Shown piece after piece: positions 54,668 through 63,597 of a stretch of 64,000 nucleotides of DNA. The translations under genes were made by a program, and so were the position numbers. Numbering within the stretch: the stretch's first letter is position 1; the number at the start of each line of letters is the position of its first letter. Source of the DNA: Phenylobacterium soli (GTDB taxonomy: Bacteria; Pseudomonadota; Alphaproteobacteria; Caulobacterales; Caulobacteraceae); the NCBI RefSeq assembly GCF_003254475.1, contig NZ_QFYQ01000001.1, positions 310,001 to 374,000 of the forward strand. Direction: 5' to 3'. Under the pieces are notes generated by a model that saw nothing but the letters and a program-made list of their open reading frames with translations, was not told where the DNA came from and did no database searches.

Positions 54668-54695
54668 TTTCTAGTCCCGCGCCGGGGCCTGTCAA
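54668..54695 (-). promoter_or_regulatory. Promoter of sdhCDAB
   Basis: On the minus strand TTGACA (54690-54695) and TAGAAA (54668-54673) are separated by 16 bp. A consensus -35 and acceptable -10 lie about 40 nt before the sdhC ATG. Confidence 0.6.
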
Positions 54696-54817
54696 CGAAG
54701 CCGGGCCCGATCGCGCGAACGCACGCGGGCCACCTTCGCGAACGCCGAAACTTGGATCGTTTGCCACTACCTGCGCAATGCGTGTTTGCTGTAGGCTTCC
54801 TTCGCGAAAGGCGAAGG

Positions 54818-55702
54818 ATGCGCTACGACCTCACCGACCTGCGATTGTTCTGCGAGACGGTCGACGCGGGCTCAATCACCGGCGGCGCTGAGAAATGCGC
54901 CCTGGCGCTGGCCGCCGCCTCGACCCGCATCCGGCGGATGGAGGAGGCGCTGGGCGCGCCCCTGTTCACCCGCTCGCGCCACGGGGTGAGCCCCACCGAG
55001 GCCGGCCGCACCCTGCTCAAGCACGCCCGCGCCATGCTCGCCCAGAGCGCCCGCCTGAAGGAGGACCTCGGCGCGTTCGCCGGCGGTCTCTCCGGCGAGG
55101 TCCGCCTCCTGGCCAACACCAACGCCCTCACCGAATTCCTGCCCGAGGCGCTGTCGTCCTTCCTGGCGGCACACCCGCAGGTCAGCGTCGACCTCGAGGA
55201 GAAGCTGTCCGACGAAATCGTCGGCCTCGTGGCCGAGGGCGTCGCCGACGTCGGCATCGTCGCCGGCACCGTCGATGTCGGAGCGCTGGCGACCTACCCC
55301 TTCCGGTCGGACCGGTTCGTGGTGGTGACGGCGGCGGGCCATCCCCTGGCCGGCCGCGAGGCGGTCACCTTCGCCGAGGTGCTGGACTGCGAGTTCGTCG
55401 GCCTCGAGCGCTCGAGTTCGCTGCAGCGGTTCCTGGCCGCCCGCGCCGCGCGCGAGGGCCGGCCCCTGCGCCTGCGCGTCCAGCTCCGCTCCTTCGACGC
55501 GGTCTGCCGGCTGGTGGAGTGCGGCGTCGGCGTCGGCATCGTGCCCCAGTCCACCGCGGCCCGGGCCGCGCGCACCATGTCGCTCGGTGTCGTCGAGCTG
55601 GCCGACGACTGGGCGCTGCGCGAGCTGAAGATCGTCGTGCGCGCCGAGGCGCAGCTGCGCCCCTTCGCCCGCGAGCTGGTGGAAAGCCTCAGAGCCGCCT
55701 AG
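54818..55702 (+). CDS. LysR-family transcriptional regulator
   Basis: A 294-residue regulator. The N-terminal winged helix-turn-helix is MRYDLTDLRLFCETVDAGSI with GAEKCALALAAASTRIRRME and LFTRSRHGVSPTEAGRTLL. The effector domain from about residue 90 (VRLLANTNALTEFLPEAL) has VCRLVECGVGVGIVP typical of LysR co-inducer domains. No adjacent target is certain: sdhC diverges upstream, but the 187-bp gap could hold sites for either. Its stop overlaps that of the convergent zapE gene by 2 nt. Confidence 0.93.
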   Translation: MRYDLTDLRLFCETVDAGSITGGAEKCALALAAASTRIRRMEEALGAPLFTRSRHGVSPTEAGRTLLKHARAMLAQSARLKEDLGAFAGGLSGEVRLLANTNALTEFLPEALSSFLAAHPQVSVDLEEKLSDEIVGLVAEGVADVGIVAGTVDVGALATYPFRSDRFVVVTAAGHPLAGREAVTFAEVLDCEFVGLERSSSLQRFLAARAAREGRPLRLRVQLRSFDAVCRLVECGVGVGIVPQSTAARAARTMSLGVVELADDWALRELKIVVRAEAQLRPFARELVESLRAA

Positions 55703-56814
55703 GCCTCAGCGAGCCAGTCGGCGGAACGCATCTCCTGCAGGCGCGAGGCGGTCCGCTCGAACTCGAAGGCGCCGTCGCCGGCCGGGTAGAGCTGGATCGG
55801 CTCGGCCTCGGCGAGGACGATGAGCTTGGTGCGGGCCTCATAGAGGGCGTCGACCAGGATGACGAGGCGCCGCGCCTCCTCCCGCCGGTTGGCCGACAGC
55901 TTCGGCACGTCCTCGAGGAACAGGGTGTGGAAGTTGGCGGCGATGGCCAGGTAGTCGTTAGGCCCCAGCGCCACCGAGCAGAGGCTCGAGAAGGTCGCCC
56001 GCAAGAGGCCGCCAGAGGCGTGCGGCAGGTGGATCTTGCGGCCCAGCACCTCCAGGGTCGCGCCGCTCTCCTCCTCCGTGCCGAGCATGTCCTGCCAGAG
56101 GGCGTCGTAGGTGCGCTGGTTGTCCGGATCGTTCGGCGAGAACCAGGTGCCGGCGGCGCGCAGCCGGTCCAGCCGGTAGTCGTGCGGCCCGTCCACCTCG
56201 ACCACCTCCACATGCCGCTTCAGGAGGTCGATGAAGGGCAGGAAGAGCTGGCGGTTGAGGCCGTTCTTGTAGAGCTCGTCCGGCAGCCGGTTGGAGGTGG
56301 TCACGAGGGTCACGCCGCGGGCGAACAGCGCTTCGAACAACCGGCCGAGGATCATGGCGTCGGCGATGTCGGTCACCTGGAACTCGTCGAAGCAGAGCAG
56401 CTTCGCCTCGGCCGCCACCACGTCGGCGATCGGCGGGATGGGATCATCGCCCTTGGCCTGACCGAAGCGCGCCTTGCGCGCCGCCGCATCGCCCTTGCGC
56501 CAGGCGTCGATCAGCCGGTGGATCTCACCCAAAAAGACGTGGAAATGGGTGCGCCGCTTCAGGGCCACCGGCGCGGTCTCGTAGAACAGGTCCATCAGCA
56601 TGGACTTGCCGCGGCCGACCGGACCGAACAGGTAGACCCCGCGCTGGCTGGCCGGGGCCTTCTTGAACAGCTTCTTCAGCCCGCCCGGCTCGGCGGATTG
56701 CAGGTCGCCCTCGAGGCGCACGAGCGCGCGCAACGCCGCCGCCTGGGCAGGGTCGGGCCGGATATCGCCTGCGGCCAGGCGCGTGTCGTAGGCGTCGTGG
56801 AGCGCGGACGGCAT
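55699..56814 (-). CDS. zapE: Cell division protein ZapE (AFG1-like ATPase)
   Basis: A 371-residue P-loop ATPase. Walker A is YLFGPVGRGKSMLMDLFY, Walker B is LLCFDEFQVTDIADAMIL, and sensor regions TLVTTSNRLPDELYKNGL and FLPFIDLLKRH are typical of the AFG1/ZapE family. In Gammaproteobacteria ZapE modulates FtsZ rings; the mitochondrial homologue handles membrane proteins. The start at 56814 (MPSALHDAYDTRLAAGDI) fits family length, because longer frames lie over the opposite gene. It ends inside the LysR stop. Confidence 0.93.
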   Translation of the reverse strand: MPSALHDAYDTRLAAGDIRPDPAQAAALRALVRLEGDLQSAEPGGLKKLFKKAPASQRGVYLFGPVGRGKSMLMDLFYETAPVALKRRTHFHVFLGEIHRLIDAWRKGDAAARKARFGQAKGDDPIPPIADVVAAEAKLLCFDEFQVTDIADAMILGRLFEALFARGVTLVTTSNRLPDELYKNGLNRQLFLPFIDLLKRHVEVVEVDGPHDYRLDRLRAAGTWFSPNDPDNQRTYDALWQDMLGTEEESGATLEVLGRKIHLPHASGGLLRATFSSLCSVALGPNDYLAIAANFHTLFLEDVPKLSANRREEARRLVILVDALYEARTKLIVLAEAEPIQLYPAGDGAFEFERTASRLQEMRSADWLAEA

Positions 56815-56904
56815 GGGCCCCTTCCGCCTAGCCGGGCGCGCGGCCGGGCGCAAGGAACGGGCTCGGCGGCGACGGGTTAGGAGGTCGTCGAAAGGAGACC
56901 TCCC

Positions 56905-57402
56905 ATGGCCGAAGACGACCGCACCTTCCGCACCTCCACGCCTCAGGCGAACCGCGCCGAGATGCAGGGACTGGGCGTCGGACAGAAGGAGATGAACGCC
57001 CAGCAGGCCCCGAACCGCGACCAGCACGCGACCGATCCGCAGCGGCTCGAGCCCTTCGAGAACGATCCCGCCGGCGCGGGCGACGATCGCGGCCGGGGCT
57101 CCAGCGACATGGGCGCCGCGGCGGCCAGCGCCGGGCAGCGCGGCGAGTCCCGCAGCTTCGACGAACGCAACGCCGCCGGCATCGACGACGCGGGCGATCT
57201 CGGCGCCGGAACACCGCCGGGGGTCGACATCCACGATATCGGCCAGGACGACAATCCCGAGCAGGCCTGGGGCCACGAGGCCGAGGAAGGCGTCACCTAC
57301 TCCGCCACCGGCAGCCGCAAGGGCGTCAAGACCGAGGCCGAGCGCGGCCAGGGGCGCCTGACCCGCCAGCGGACGAAGGACATCATCAGCCGACGCGGAT
57401 AA
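56905..57402 (+). CDS. Very hydrophilic protein, probably disordered
   Basis: A 165-residue protein rich in Gly, Asp, Glu, Ala, Gln and Arg: AEDDRTFRTSTPQANRAEMQ at the start, then NAQQAPNRDQHATD. It has no hydrophobic core and no cysteine. The AAAGGAGACCTCCC leader before the ATG is a strong ribosome-binding site. This composition fits stress- or desiccation-type hydrophilins, but no family is recognised. It ends just before a perfect hairpin. Confidence 0.65.
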   Translation: MAEDDRTFRTSTPQANRAEMQGLGVGQKEMNAQQAPNRDQHATDPQRLEPFENDPAGAGDDRGRGSSDMGAAAASAGQRGESRSFDERNAAGIDDAGDLGAGTPPGVDIHDIGQDDNPEQAWGHEAEEGVTYSATGSRKGVKTEAERGQGRLTRQRTKDIISRRG

Positions 57403-57413
57403 GGGCAATGTCC

Positions 57414-57438
57414 CGCCCCGGAGCGGTGCTCCGGGGCG
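57414..57438. terminator. Bidirectional terminator-like hairpin
   Basis: CGCCCCGGAGC (57414-57424) and GCTCCGGGGCG (57428-57438) form a perfect 11-bp stem with loop GGT, between the convergent hydrophilic-protein gene and mmsA. There is no T run, so it may rely on stem strength or be a dispersed repeat. Confidence 0.6.
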
Positions 57439-57445
57439 AGGATCG

Positions 57446-58942
57446 CTACTGCATCGTCGGGATGACGAAGGCCGAGTCCTCGACCGCGCCTTCGGGCCAG
57501 CGGGCGGTGACGGTCTTCACCTTGGTGTAGAACTTTACGCCTTCCATGCCGTGCTGGTTGGTGTCGCCGAACGCCGAGCGCTTCCAGCCGCCGAAGGTGT
57601 GATAGGCGACCGGCACCGGGATCGGCACATTGATGCCGACCATGCCGACGTTCACCCGCTGGGCGAACTCGCGCGCCGCGCGGCCGTTGCGGGTGAAGAT
57701 GGCGACGCCGTTGCCGTACTGGTGCTCGGACGGCAGGGCGAGCGCCTCCTCGAAGGTCTCGGCGCGGACGATTTGCAGAACCGGCCCGAAGATCTCCTCC
57801 TGATAGGTGCGCATCGACGGCTTCACCTGGTCGAACAGGCTCGGGCCGATGAAGAAGCCCTTCTCGTAGCCCTGCAGGCTGAACCCGCGGCCGTCGACGA
57901 CCAGTTCGGCGCCCTCGTCCTTGCCCATCTGGATGTAGTCCTCGACGCGCTGCCTGTGCGCGGCTGAGACCACCGGCCCGTACTGGGCCGCTGGATCGGT
58001 GGAGAGGCCGACCTTGAGGGTGTCGATCTCGGCGAGCACGCGCTCGCGCAGCTCGTCGGCGGTCTTCTTGCCGACCGGCACCACCACCGGCAGCGCCATG
58101 CAGCGCTCGCCGGCCGAGCCGTACGCCGCGCCGATCAGGTCCTTGGTGGCCTGCTCCATGTCGGCGTCGGGCAGGATGATGCCGTGGTTCTTGGCGCCGC
58201 CCATCGCCTGGACGCGTTTCCCGTGCGCCGTGCCGCGGGAATAGACGTAACTGGCGATGTCGGAGGAGCCGACGAAGCTGACGGCCTTGATGTCGGGGTG
58301 GTCGAGGATCGCGTCGACCGCGGTCTTGTCGCCGTGCACCACGTTGAGCACGCCGGCGGGGGCGCCGGCTTCCATCATCAGCTCGCCCAGGCGCACCGGC
58401 AGCGAGGGATCCTTCTCCGACGGCTTCAGGATGAAGGTGTTGCCGGTCGCGATGGCGATGCCGAACATCCACATCGGGATCATCGCCGGGAAATTGAACG
58501 GGGTGATGCCGGCCACGACACCGAGCGGCTGGCGCATGGAATAGACGTCGATGCCCGGGCCCGCGCCTTCGGTGTACTCGCCCTTCAGCACATGGGGGAT
58601 GCCGCAGGCGAACTCGATGACCTCGAGCCCGCGCTGCACGTCGCCCCGGCTGTCGGCGATGACCTTGCCGTGCTCGGAGGAGAGCAGCTCGGCCAGTTCG
58701 TCCATGCGCGCTTCGACGAGCCGCTTGAACTCGAACATGACCCGGGCGCGCCGCTGCGGGTTGACCAGGGCCCAGTTCTGCTGAGCCCGCAGGGCCGACT
58801 GGACCGCCTTGTCGAGCTCGGCCTCGGTGGCCAGGGCCACCCGGGCCTGGACCTCGCCGGTGTTGGGGTTGAACACGTCGCCGAAGCGACCGCTGGTTCC
58901 GGCGACAGAGGCGCCGTCGATGAAGTGGGTGATGTCACGCAT
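57446..58942 (-). CDS. mmsA: CoA-acylating methylmalonate-semialdehyde dehydrogenase
   Basis: A 498-residue aldehyde dehydrogenase for valine and pyrimidine or inositol breakdown, giving propionyl- or acetyl-CoA. It starts ITHFIDGASVAGTSGRFGDVF, with GVVAGITPFNFPAMIPMWMF and the catalytic C281 in GERCMALPVVV, the MmsA-specific motif. LGGAKNHGIILPDA-like spacing is seen in AMGGAKNHGIILPDADM. The C-terminal GGWKRSAFGDTNQHGMEGV also fits. Transcribed alone. Confidence 0.95.
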   Translation of the reverse strand: MRDITHFIDGASVAGTSGRFGDVFNPNTGEVQARVALATEAELDKAVQSALRAQQNWALVNPQRRARVMFEFKRLVEARMDELAELLSSEHGKVIADSRGDVQRGLEVIEFACGIPHVLKGEYTEGAGPGIDVYSMRQPLGVVAGITPFNFPAMIPMWMFGIAIATGNTFILKPSEKDPSLPVRLGELMMEAGAPAGVLNVVHGDKTAVDAILDHPDIKAVSFVGSSDIASYVYSRGTAHGKRVQAMGGAKNHGIILPDADMEQATKDLIGAAYGSAGERCMALPVVVPVGKKTADELRERVLAEIDTLKVGLSTDPAAQYGPVVSAAHRQRVEDYIQMGKDEGAELVVDGRGFSLQGYEKGFFIGPSLFDQVKPSMRTYQEEIFGPVLQIVRAETFEEALALPSEHQYGNGVAIFTRNGRAAREFAQRVNVGMVGINVPIPVPVAYHTFGGWKRSAFGDTNQHGMEGVKFYTKVKTVTARWPEGAVEDSAFVIPTMQ

Positions 58943-59033
58943 GGCCGGCGTTTTAGGCCTTCGCCGGCCCGGCCGCTAGGCGTCGGCTGGCGCGCCTCGC
59001 GATCGGCTGACGCAGGGGCGCCTTCGAGGGCGG

Positions 59034-60887
59034 TCAGGCGCCGAAGATCCAGCCGCTGGGCAGGTCGGCCAGGGTCACGCCCTGCAGGGTCAGCGAGGCG
59101 CCGCCGCCCAGGGTGATGACGGTGTCGGCGCCCACCTGGGCCGTCGTGTAGGTCGTGCCGGGATCGAGCTGGACGCGGTCGCCCTCGCTGGCCGTGAAGT
59201 CGGTGATCACGTCGGCCCCCTCGCCATTGAAGGCCCGGAAGGTGTCGGCGCCCGCGCCGCCGGTCATGGTGTCGTTGCCGAGGTCCCCGGTGATGTAGTC
59301 CGCGCCGTCGCCGCCGTAGAGCACGTCATCGCCCTGGCCGCCGCGGACCGTGTCGTTTCCGAGCCCGCCCGATTCGGTGTCATTGCCGAGATTACCGTTC
59401 AGGATGTCGTTTCCGGCGTCACCGAACAGGGCGTCGTTGTCCTTGCCGCCCGTGACCCAGTCGTCGCCGGCGTTGCCGTGGACGGTGTCGTTGCCGGCAT
59501 TGCCGTTGGTGCGGTCGAAACCCGAGCCGCCATTGATGATGTCATTGCCGTCGCCGCCGAACAGGCTGTCGCCGCCCGACCATCCGGAAATGGTGTCATC
59601 TCCCGCCCCGCCGTCGATCTGGGTCTGGCTGGCGCTGGCGGTCAGCGCGTCGGGCCCGGCGGTGGGCTGGTCGGACGACGCGCCGCTGACGCTCAGCCGG
59701 TAGGAGCCGGCGTAGCCGTCCACGAAGGCGCCCGCCTCCACGTAGTAGGTCCCGCTGGTCGGGGCGGTGAAGGTGATCAGGGCGTCCGGGTTGGTCCCGC
59801 TGATCACGTCATCGTTGAACGCGACCTCGGCGCCGCTCGAGTCATGGAGCCGCAGGTAGGGGTCGGCGAGGGTTCCGGCCCCGGCCTTCCAGCCCTGTTC
59901 GCTGATGGTGTAGGTCGCGCCCGCCTGGAACTGGACGGCGAACCAGTCCCGATCGCCGGCCTGCTGCAGGCTGGCCGAGATCGCCGCGCCCCCGGGGAAC
60001 AACTGGCCGATGGCATGGGCCGCGTCGGCCTGGCTGTTGGCGTAATCGTCCGCCGCCGGGGTGAAGGGGGTCGAGTTCCAGCCGATGACGTCGAGCACCC
60101 GAAGGTCGGTGGCCGAGATGCTGCCGGGGGCGTTGGGGCCGCCGGAGCCGAAGGCGTCGCCCCGCACCGGGGTCGCTCCGTTGAGGAACTTGTGCTCCCA
60201 GTCGCCGAGGTCGGCGCCGTCGTCCGTGCCGCTGGCGAAGGCCGAGTGGTACGGCAGGGCCGTGAAGACGTGGCTGGCGTCGATCCCGAAATAGGTCGCC
60301 TGGCCATCGGAGCCGCCCGTGTAGTCGCGCACCCCGGCGGCGGTGAAGCGGAAGAGATCGAGCGCCTGCCAATGGCTTCCCTGCAGCCCCAGGCTCGCCA
60401 CCCGGCCGAAGCCGCCCTCGGTAATCTCGTGTTCGATCGCGCCGATCGCGTCCTGGCCGAAGCTCCAGGTGAGGTTGCTGTTGAGGGTGACGTCCACGTC
60501 GTCGGAGTTGGCCTGCGCCGCGAGGCCCAGAATCCGCGCTTGCGTCACCGGAATGGCGAAGCCTGCACCGCCCGACGGATCCACGCTCGGCAGACCGTTC
60601 ACCGCCAGGGCGTCGTCGCTGCTCGCCGCGTGGGTGCGGAGCGCCGCGGCGAGGTTGGCGTAGCTGAAGGTCAGCGTGTTGAAGCCGTTCGTCGCCGCCG
60701 AATTGGCGGACAGCGGCGCGAGCGCGAAATTGACCCCGATGGTCACCTGGTTGGTGAAGTGGCTCTGCAGCTCGTGCTCGGCGGCGATGATCGCCGAGCG
60801 ATAGGCCGCCGTGACGCTCGCGTCGTAGTAGTTGATGAAGGTCAGGCCGCTGCCCGACAGGGTGACCGCTTCCGTCTCGAATGACAT
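59034..60887 (-). CDS. RTX-repeat metalloprotease-like secreted protein
   Basis: A 617-residue protein with no signal peptide, starting at the ATG at 60887 (MSFETEAVTL). The N-terminal catalytic-like domain carries H153-E-I-T-E157 followed by GGFGR, an HExx-type zincin motif whose second His is Glu. A PPC-like beta domain follows (about 300-400; RDWFAVQFQAGATYTI, YYVEAGAFVDGYAGSY). Then comes a run of about 13 calcium-binding nonapeptides (GGDGNDIINGGSGFD, GNLGNDTESGG) and a T1SS-type C-terminus (ADTFRAFNGEGADVITDF). It resembles RTX proteins exported by type I systems. Catalysis is uncertain. Confidence 0.82.
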   Translation of the reverse strand: MSFETEAVTLSGSGLTFINYYDASVTAAYRSAIIAAEHELQSHFTNQVTIGVNFALAPLSANSAATNGFNTLTFSYANLAAALRTHAASSDDALAVNGLPSVDPSGGAGFAIPVTQARILGLAAQANSDDVDVTLNSNLTWSFGQDAIGAIEHEITEGGFGRVASLGLQGSHWQALDLFRFTAAGVRDYTGGSDGQATYFGIDASHVFTALPYHSAFASGTDDGADLGDWEHKFLNGATPVRGDAFGSGGPNAPGSISATDLRVLDVIGWNSTPFTPAADDYANSQADAAHAIGQLFPGGAAISASLQQAGDRDWFAVQFQAGATYTISEQGWKAGAGTLADPYLRLHDSSGAEVAFNDDVISGTNPDALITFTAPTSGTYYVEAGAFVDGYAGSYRLSVSGASSDQPTAGPDALTASASQTQIDGGAGDDTISGWSGGDSLFGGDGNDIINGGSGFDRTNGNAGNDTVHGNAGDDWVTGGKDNDALFGDAGNDILNGNLGNDTESGGLGNDTVRGGQGDDVLYGGDGADYITGDLGNDTMTGGAGADTFRAFNGEGADVITDFTASEGDRVQLDPGTTYTTAQVGADTVITLGGGASLTLQGVTLADLPSGWIFGA

Positions 60888-61044
60888 GCCGCGCGGCCCC
60901 CTGGTAGCGACGTCCCTCAACCGACAGTGGTCGTGACGGCCTTATGCATTGTCAACGCGGCCCGGCGGGACCAGATGTCGCGCGGGGGAACCGGGGCTCG
61001 TCGCCGCGGTTCGCTCGGCGGGTGGGCAGAGGAGTTCGAGGGCC

Positions 61045-62478
61045 ATGGACGACCGCACCGCGCCCGAGCGCGACCAATCCGCAGACCGGGAGGCCGGCGC
61101 CGCCCCTCGCCTGATCGCGGTCGATCCCGCGACCGATCGGCCCGGACAAAGCTACAGGGGGCACACCAGCGAAGAGGCGAAGGGCTTCGCGCGCGAGGCC
61201 CATGCCGCTTGGCTGGGCTGGCGGCGCACGAGCTTCGCCGAGCGGGCCGAGCGGATGCGGGCGGCGGCCGCCGTGCTGCGCCGCCGCCAGGCAGAGTTCG
61301 CCGCCCTGATGACCGCCGAGATGGGCAAGACCCGGACCGAGGGCCTGGCGGAGATCGAGAAATGCGCGGTGAACTGCGACTGGTTCGCCGAGCACGCCGA
61401 GGGCTTCCTGGCGCGCCGGCCGGTCGACATGGGGCCGGGCTCGAAGGCCTTCGTCACCTTCAACCCCCTGGGCGTGGTGCTGGCGGTGATGCCGTGGAAT
61501 TTCCCGTTCTGGCAGGTCTTCCGTTTCGCCGCCCCGACCCTGATGGCCGGCAACGCCGCGGTGCTCAAGCACGCCTCCAACGTGCCGGGCTGCGCGCTCG
61601 CCATCGAGGCCGTGTTCCGCGAGGCGGGCTTCCCCGAGGGGCTGTTCCGCACCGCCCTGATCCCCGGCAAGGCGGTCCGCGAGCTGATCGAGGATGACCA
61701 TCTCGCCGCCGTCACCCTGACCGGCAGCGTCGAGGCAGGCCGCCAGGTGGCCGCCGCGGCCGGCGGAGTGCTCAAGAAGTGCGTGCTCGAACTCGGCGGC
61801 TCCGACGCCTATCTCGTGCTGTCCGACGCGGACGCGCAGAAGGCGGCCGAGGTCGCCGCGGCGGCGCGGATGGTCAACGCCGGTCAGAGCTGCATCGCCG
61901 GCAAGCGGTTCATCGTCACATCCCCGGTGCGCGAGGCCTTCGAGGCGGCCCTGGTCGAGAAGATGCAGGCCTACCGCATGGGCGACCCGAACGATGCGGC
62001 CACTCGGCTCGGTCCGCTGCAGAGCGTCAAGGCGCGCGACGACATCCACGATCAGGTGCGCCGCAGCGTGGCGGCCGGCGCGCGCCTGCTGACCGGCGGC
62101 GAGATCCCCGACCGGCCCGGCGCCTGGTACCCGCCCACCGTGCTGAGCGAGGTGAAGCCCGGCATGCCGGCCTATGACGAGGAGGTGTTCGGTCCCGTGG
62201 CGGCGGTCATCGAAGCGGCCGGCGAGGCCGAGGCGATCGCCATCGCCAACGCCTCGCGCTTCGGCCTCGGCTCAGGGGTGCTGACCTCCGACCTCGCGCG
62301 CGGCGAGCGCATCGCCGCCGAGGAACTCGAGGCGGGGATGAGCTTCGTGAACGCCAACGTCCGCTCCGACCCGCGCCTGCCGTTCGGCGGGGTGAAGGAG
62401 AGCGGCTATGGCCGCGAATGCTCGGAGTTCGGCATCCACGAGTTCGTCAACATCAAGAGCGTGCTCGTGGCGGGCTGA
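61045..62478 (+). CDS. NAD(P)-dependent succinate-semialdehyde dehydrogenase family protein
   Basis: A 477-residue aldehyde dehydrogenase. Catalytic E249 is in CVLELGGSD and C283 in NAGQSCIAGKRF. The family's VMPWNFPFWQVFRF and LKHASNVPGCAL are present, and PFGGVKESGYGRE closes the C-terminal region. The first 40 residues are a charged extension. It most resembles succinate-semialdehyde dehydrogenases; the exact substrate is not determined. GAGGAGTTC lies upstream of the ATG at 61045. Divergent from the RTX protease-like gene. Confidence 0.85.
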   Translation: MDDRTAPERDQSADREAGAAPRLIAVDPATDRPGQSYRGHTSEEAKGFAREAHAAWLGWRRTSFAERAERMRAAAAVLRRRQAEFAALMTAEMGKTRTEGLAEIEKCAVNCDWFAEHAEGFLARRPVDMGPGSKAFVTFNPLGVVLAVMPWNFPFWQVFRFAAPTLMAGNAAVLKHASNVPGCALAIEAVFREAGFPEGLFRTALIPGKAVRELIEDDHLAAVTLTGSVEAGRQVAAAAGGVLKKCVLELGGSDAYLVLSDADAQKAAEVAAAARMVNAGQSCIAGKRFIVTSPVREAFEAALVEKMQAYRMGDPNDAATRLGPLQSVKARDDIHDQVRRSVAAGARLLTGGEIPDRPGAWYPPTVLSEVKPGMPAYDEEVFGPVAAVIEAAGEAEAIAIANASRFGLGSGVLTSDLARGERIAAEELEAGMSFVNANVRSDPRLPFGGVKESGYGRECSEFGIHEFVNIKSVLVAG

Positions 62479-62480
62479 GC

Positions 62481-62960
62481 CTACCAGCGGCGGCCTTCGG
62501 CCATGACCACCAGGCGCCCCTCGGCGGCGGGTGGCGCGGCGCCCTGGACAAGGCGAAGTCGGGCCGCCGCCACGCCTCGGCTGCGCAGGCCCGCGGCCAC
62601 CGCCTCGGCGCGCGCCTGGGCGAGCGTCTTCTGCTCCGCATCCGTTCCATGGCCGTCCGCCTGGCCAACGATCACCGCGCTCACCTGCGGGTGGCAGGCG
62701 AGAAGCTGGGCGACGCGCTCCAGCTCGGGCTGCGCGACCTCACCGATGGTCGCCGCGCCGAAGCCGAAGCCGACACTCGCGGTGTCGCCGAGGACCGGAC
62801 AGGCCGGGGCCGGCGCTGCGGTGCGATGGGCCCGGGCATCGGCCACGGCCTTGCTGGGCGTCGGCTTGACCCGCTGGGTCAGGCAGCCGGAGAGGGCGAC
62901 GGCGGCTCCGAGGGCCAGGAGCGTCGCGAGGCGATGGGCGCGCAATGCGTTCGTCATCAT
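62481..62960 (-). CDS. OmpA-like lipoprotein
   Basis: A 159-residue lipoprotein: signal peptide with lipobox VALSGC (acylated Cys at about residue 26), a 50-residue linker, then a degenerate OmpA-like peptidoglycan-binding domain (SVGFGFGAATIG, ELERVAQLLACHPQVSAVIVG, ADGHGTDAEQKTLAQARAEAVAAGL). Such proteins link the outer membrane to peptidoglycan. The domain is shorter than in Pal. It is convergent with the semialdehyde dehydrogenase gene, with 2 nt between the stops. Confidence 0.85.
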   Translation of the reverse strand: MMTNALRAHRLATLLALGAAVALSGCLTQRVKPTPSKAVADARAHRTAAPAPACPVLGDTASVGFGFGAATIGEVAQPELERVAQLLACHPQVSAVIVGQADGHGTDAEQKTLAQARAEAVAAGLRSRGVAAARLRLVQGAAPPAAEGRLVVMAEGRRW

Positions 62961-63093
62961 GGGAACCTGCTCAAATCTCGCGGCCGGCGAATGTCAATGT
63001 TCGATGGTGCAAATGAGGCCGCTGCGGCGCCGCTGAAACCGCCGCCGCCCCGCGCCGGTTCGCCATGGCGAGACGCTGCACGGAGTTTGCGCC

Positions 63094-63591
63094 ATGGCGA
63101 AGGACGACGAAGCCCGCAAAGCCGACCTGAAGGCCCGCGAATACCGCGACGAGAAGGGCGAGCTGCACCACCACACCCATCCCTACATGGAGCGCCACGG
63201 CCTCGATGGCGGCGCCCGCAAGCCGGCGACGAAGGCTTCCGGGTCCCGGCCCGGTGAAAGCCGGTCGGACGGCCACGATCGCAGCGGCGGCGCGCGGACC
63301 ACCACCAATCACGACGAGATCCGCGAATGGGCCGAAACCCACGGCGGCCAGCCGGCGGCGGTCAAACGCACCCACAGGGGCGGCGACGTGGGGATCATCC
63401 GCATCATGTTTCCCGAGGCGCCGAACTCGGAGCACGACGCCCTCGAGGCGATCTCCTGGGAAGAGTTCTTCGAGGAGTTCGAGGCCCGCGACCTCGCCCT
63501 GCTCTACGACGAGGACAGCCTGTTCTCGAAGATCATCGGCCGCGACACGGCCGCCAAGCGCAAGGGCGGGGACAACCACGCCCACCGCTGA
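63094..63591 (+). CDS. Hypothetical protein with charged N-terminus and acidic C-terminal domain
   Basis: A 165-residue protein: a charged, His-rich first half (DLKAREYRDEKGELHHHTHP) followed by a conserved-looking block, NHDEIREWAETHGGQPAAVK then RTHRGGDVGIIRIMFPEA and EEISWEEFFEEFEARDLALL in pattern. The second half resembles small proteins found widely in Proteobacteria as hypotheticals. No signal peptide. It is convergent with the sirtuin gene. Confidence 0.72.
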   Translation: MAKDDEARKADLKAREYRDEKGELHHHTHPYMERHGLDGGARKPATKASGSRPGESRSDGHDRSGGARTTTNHDEIREWAETHGGQPAAVKRTHRGGDVGIIRIMFPEAPNSEHDALEAISWEEFFEEFEARDLALLYDEDSLFSKIIGRDTAAKRKGGDNHAHR

Positions 63592-63597
63592 GGCGGC

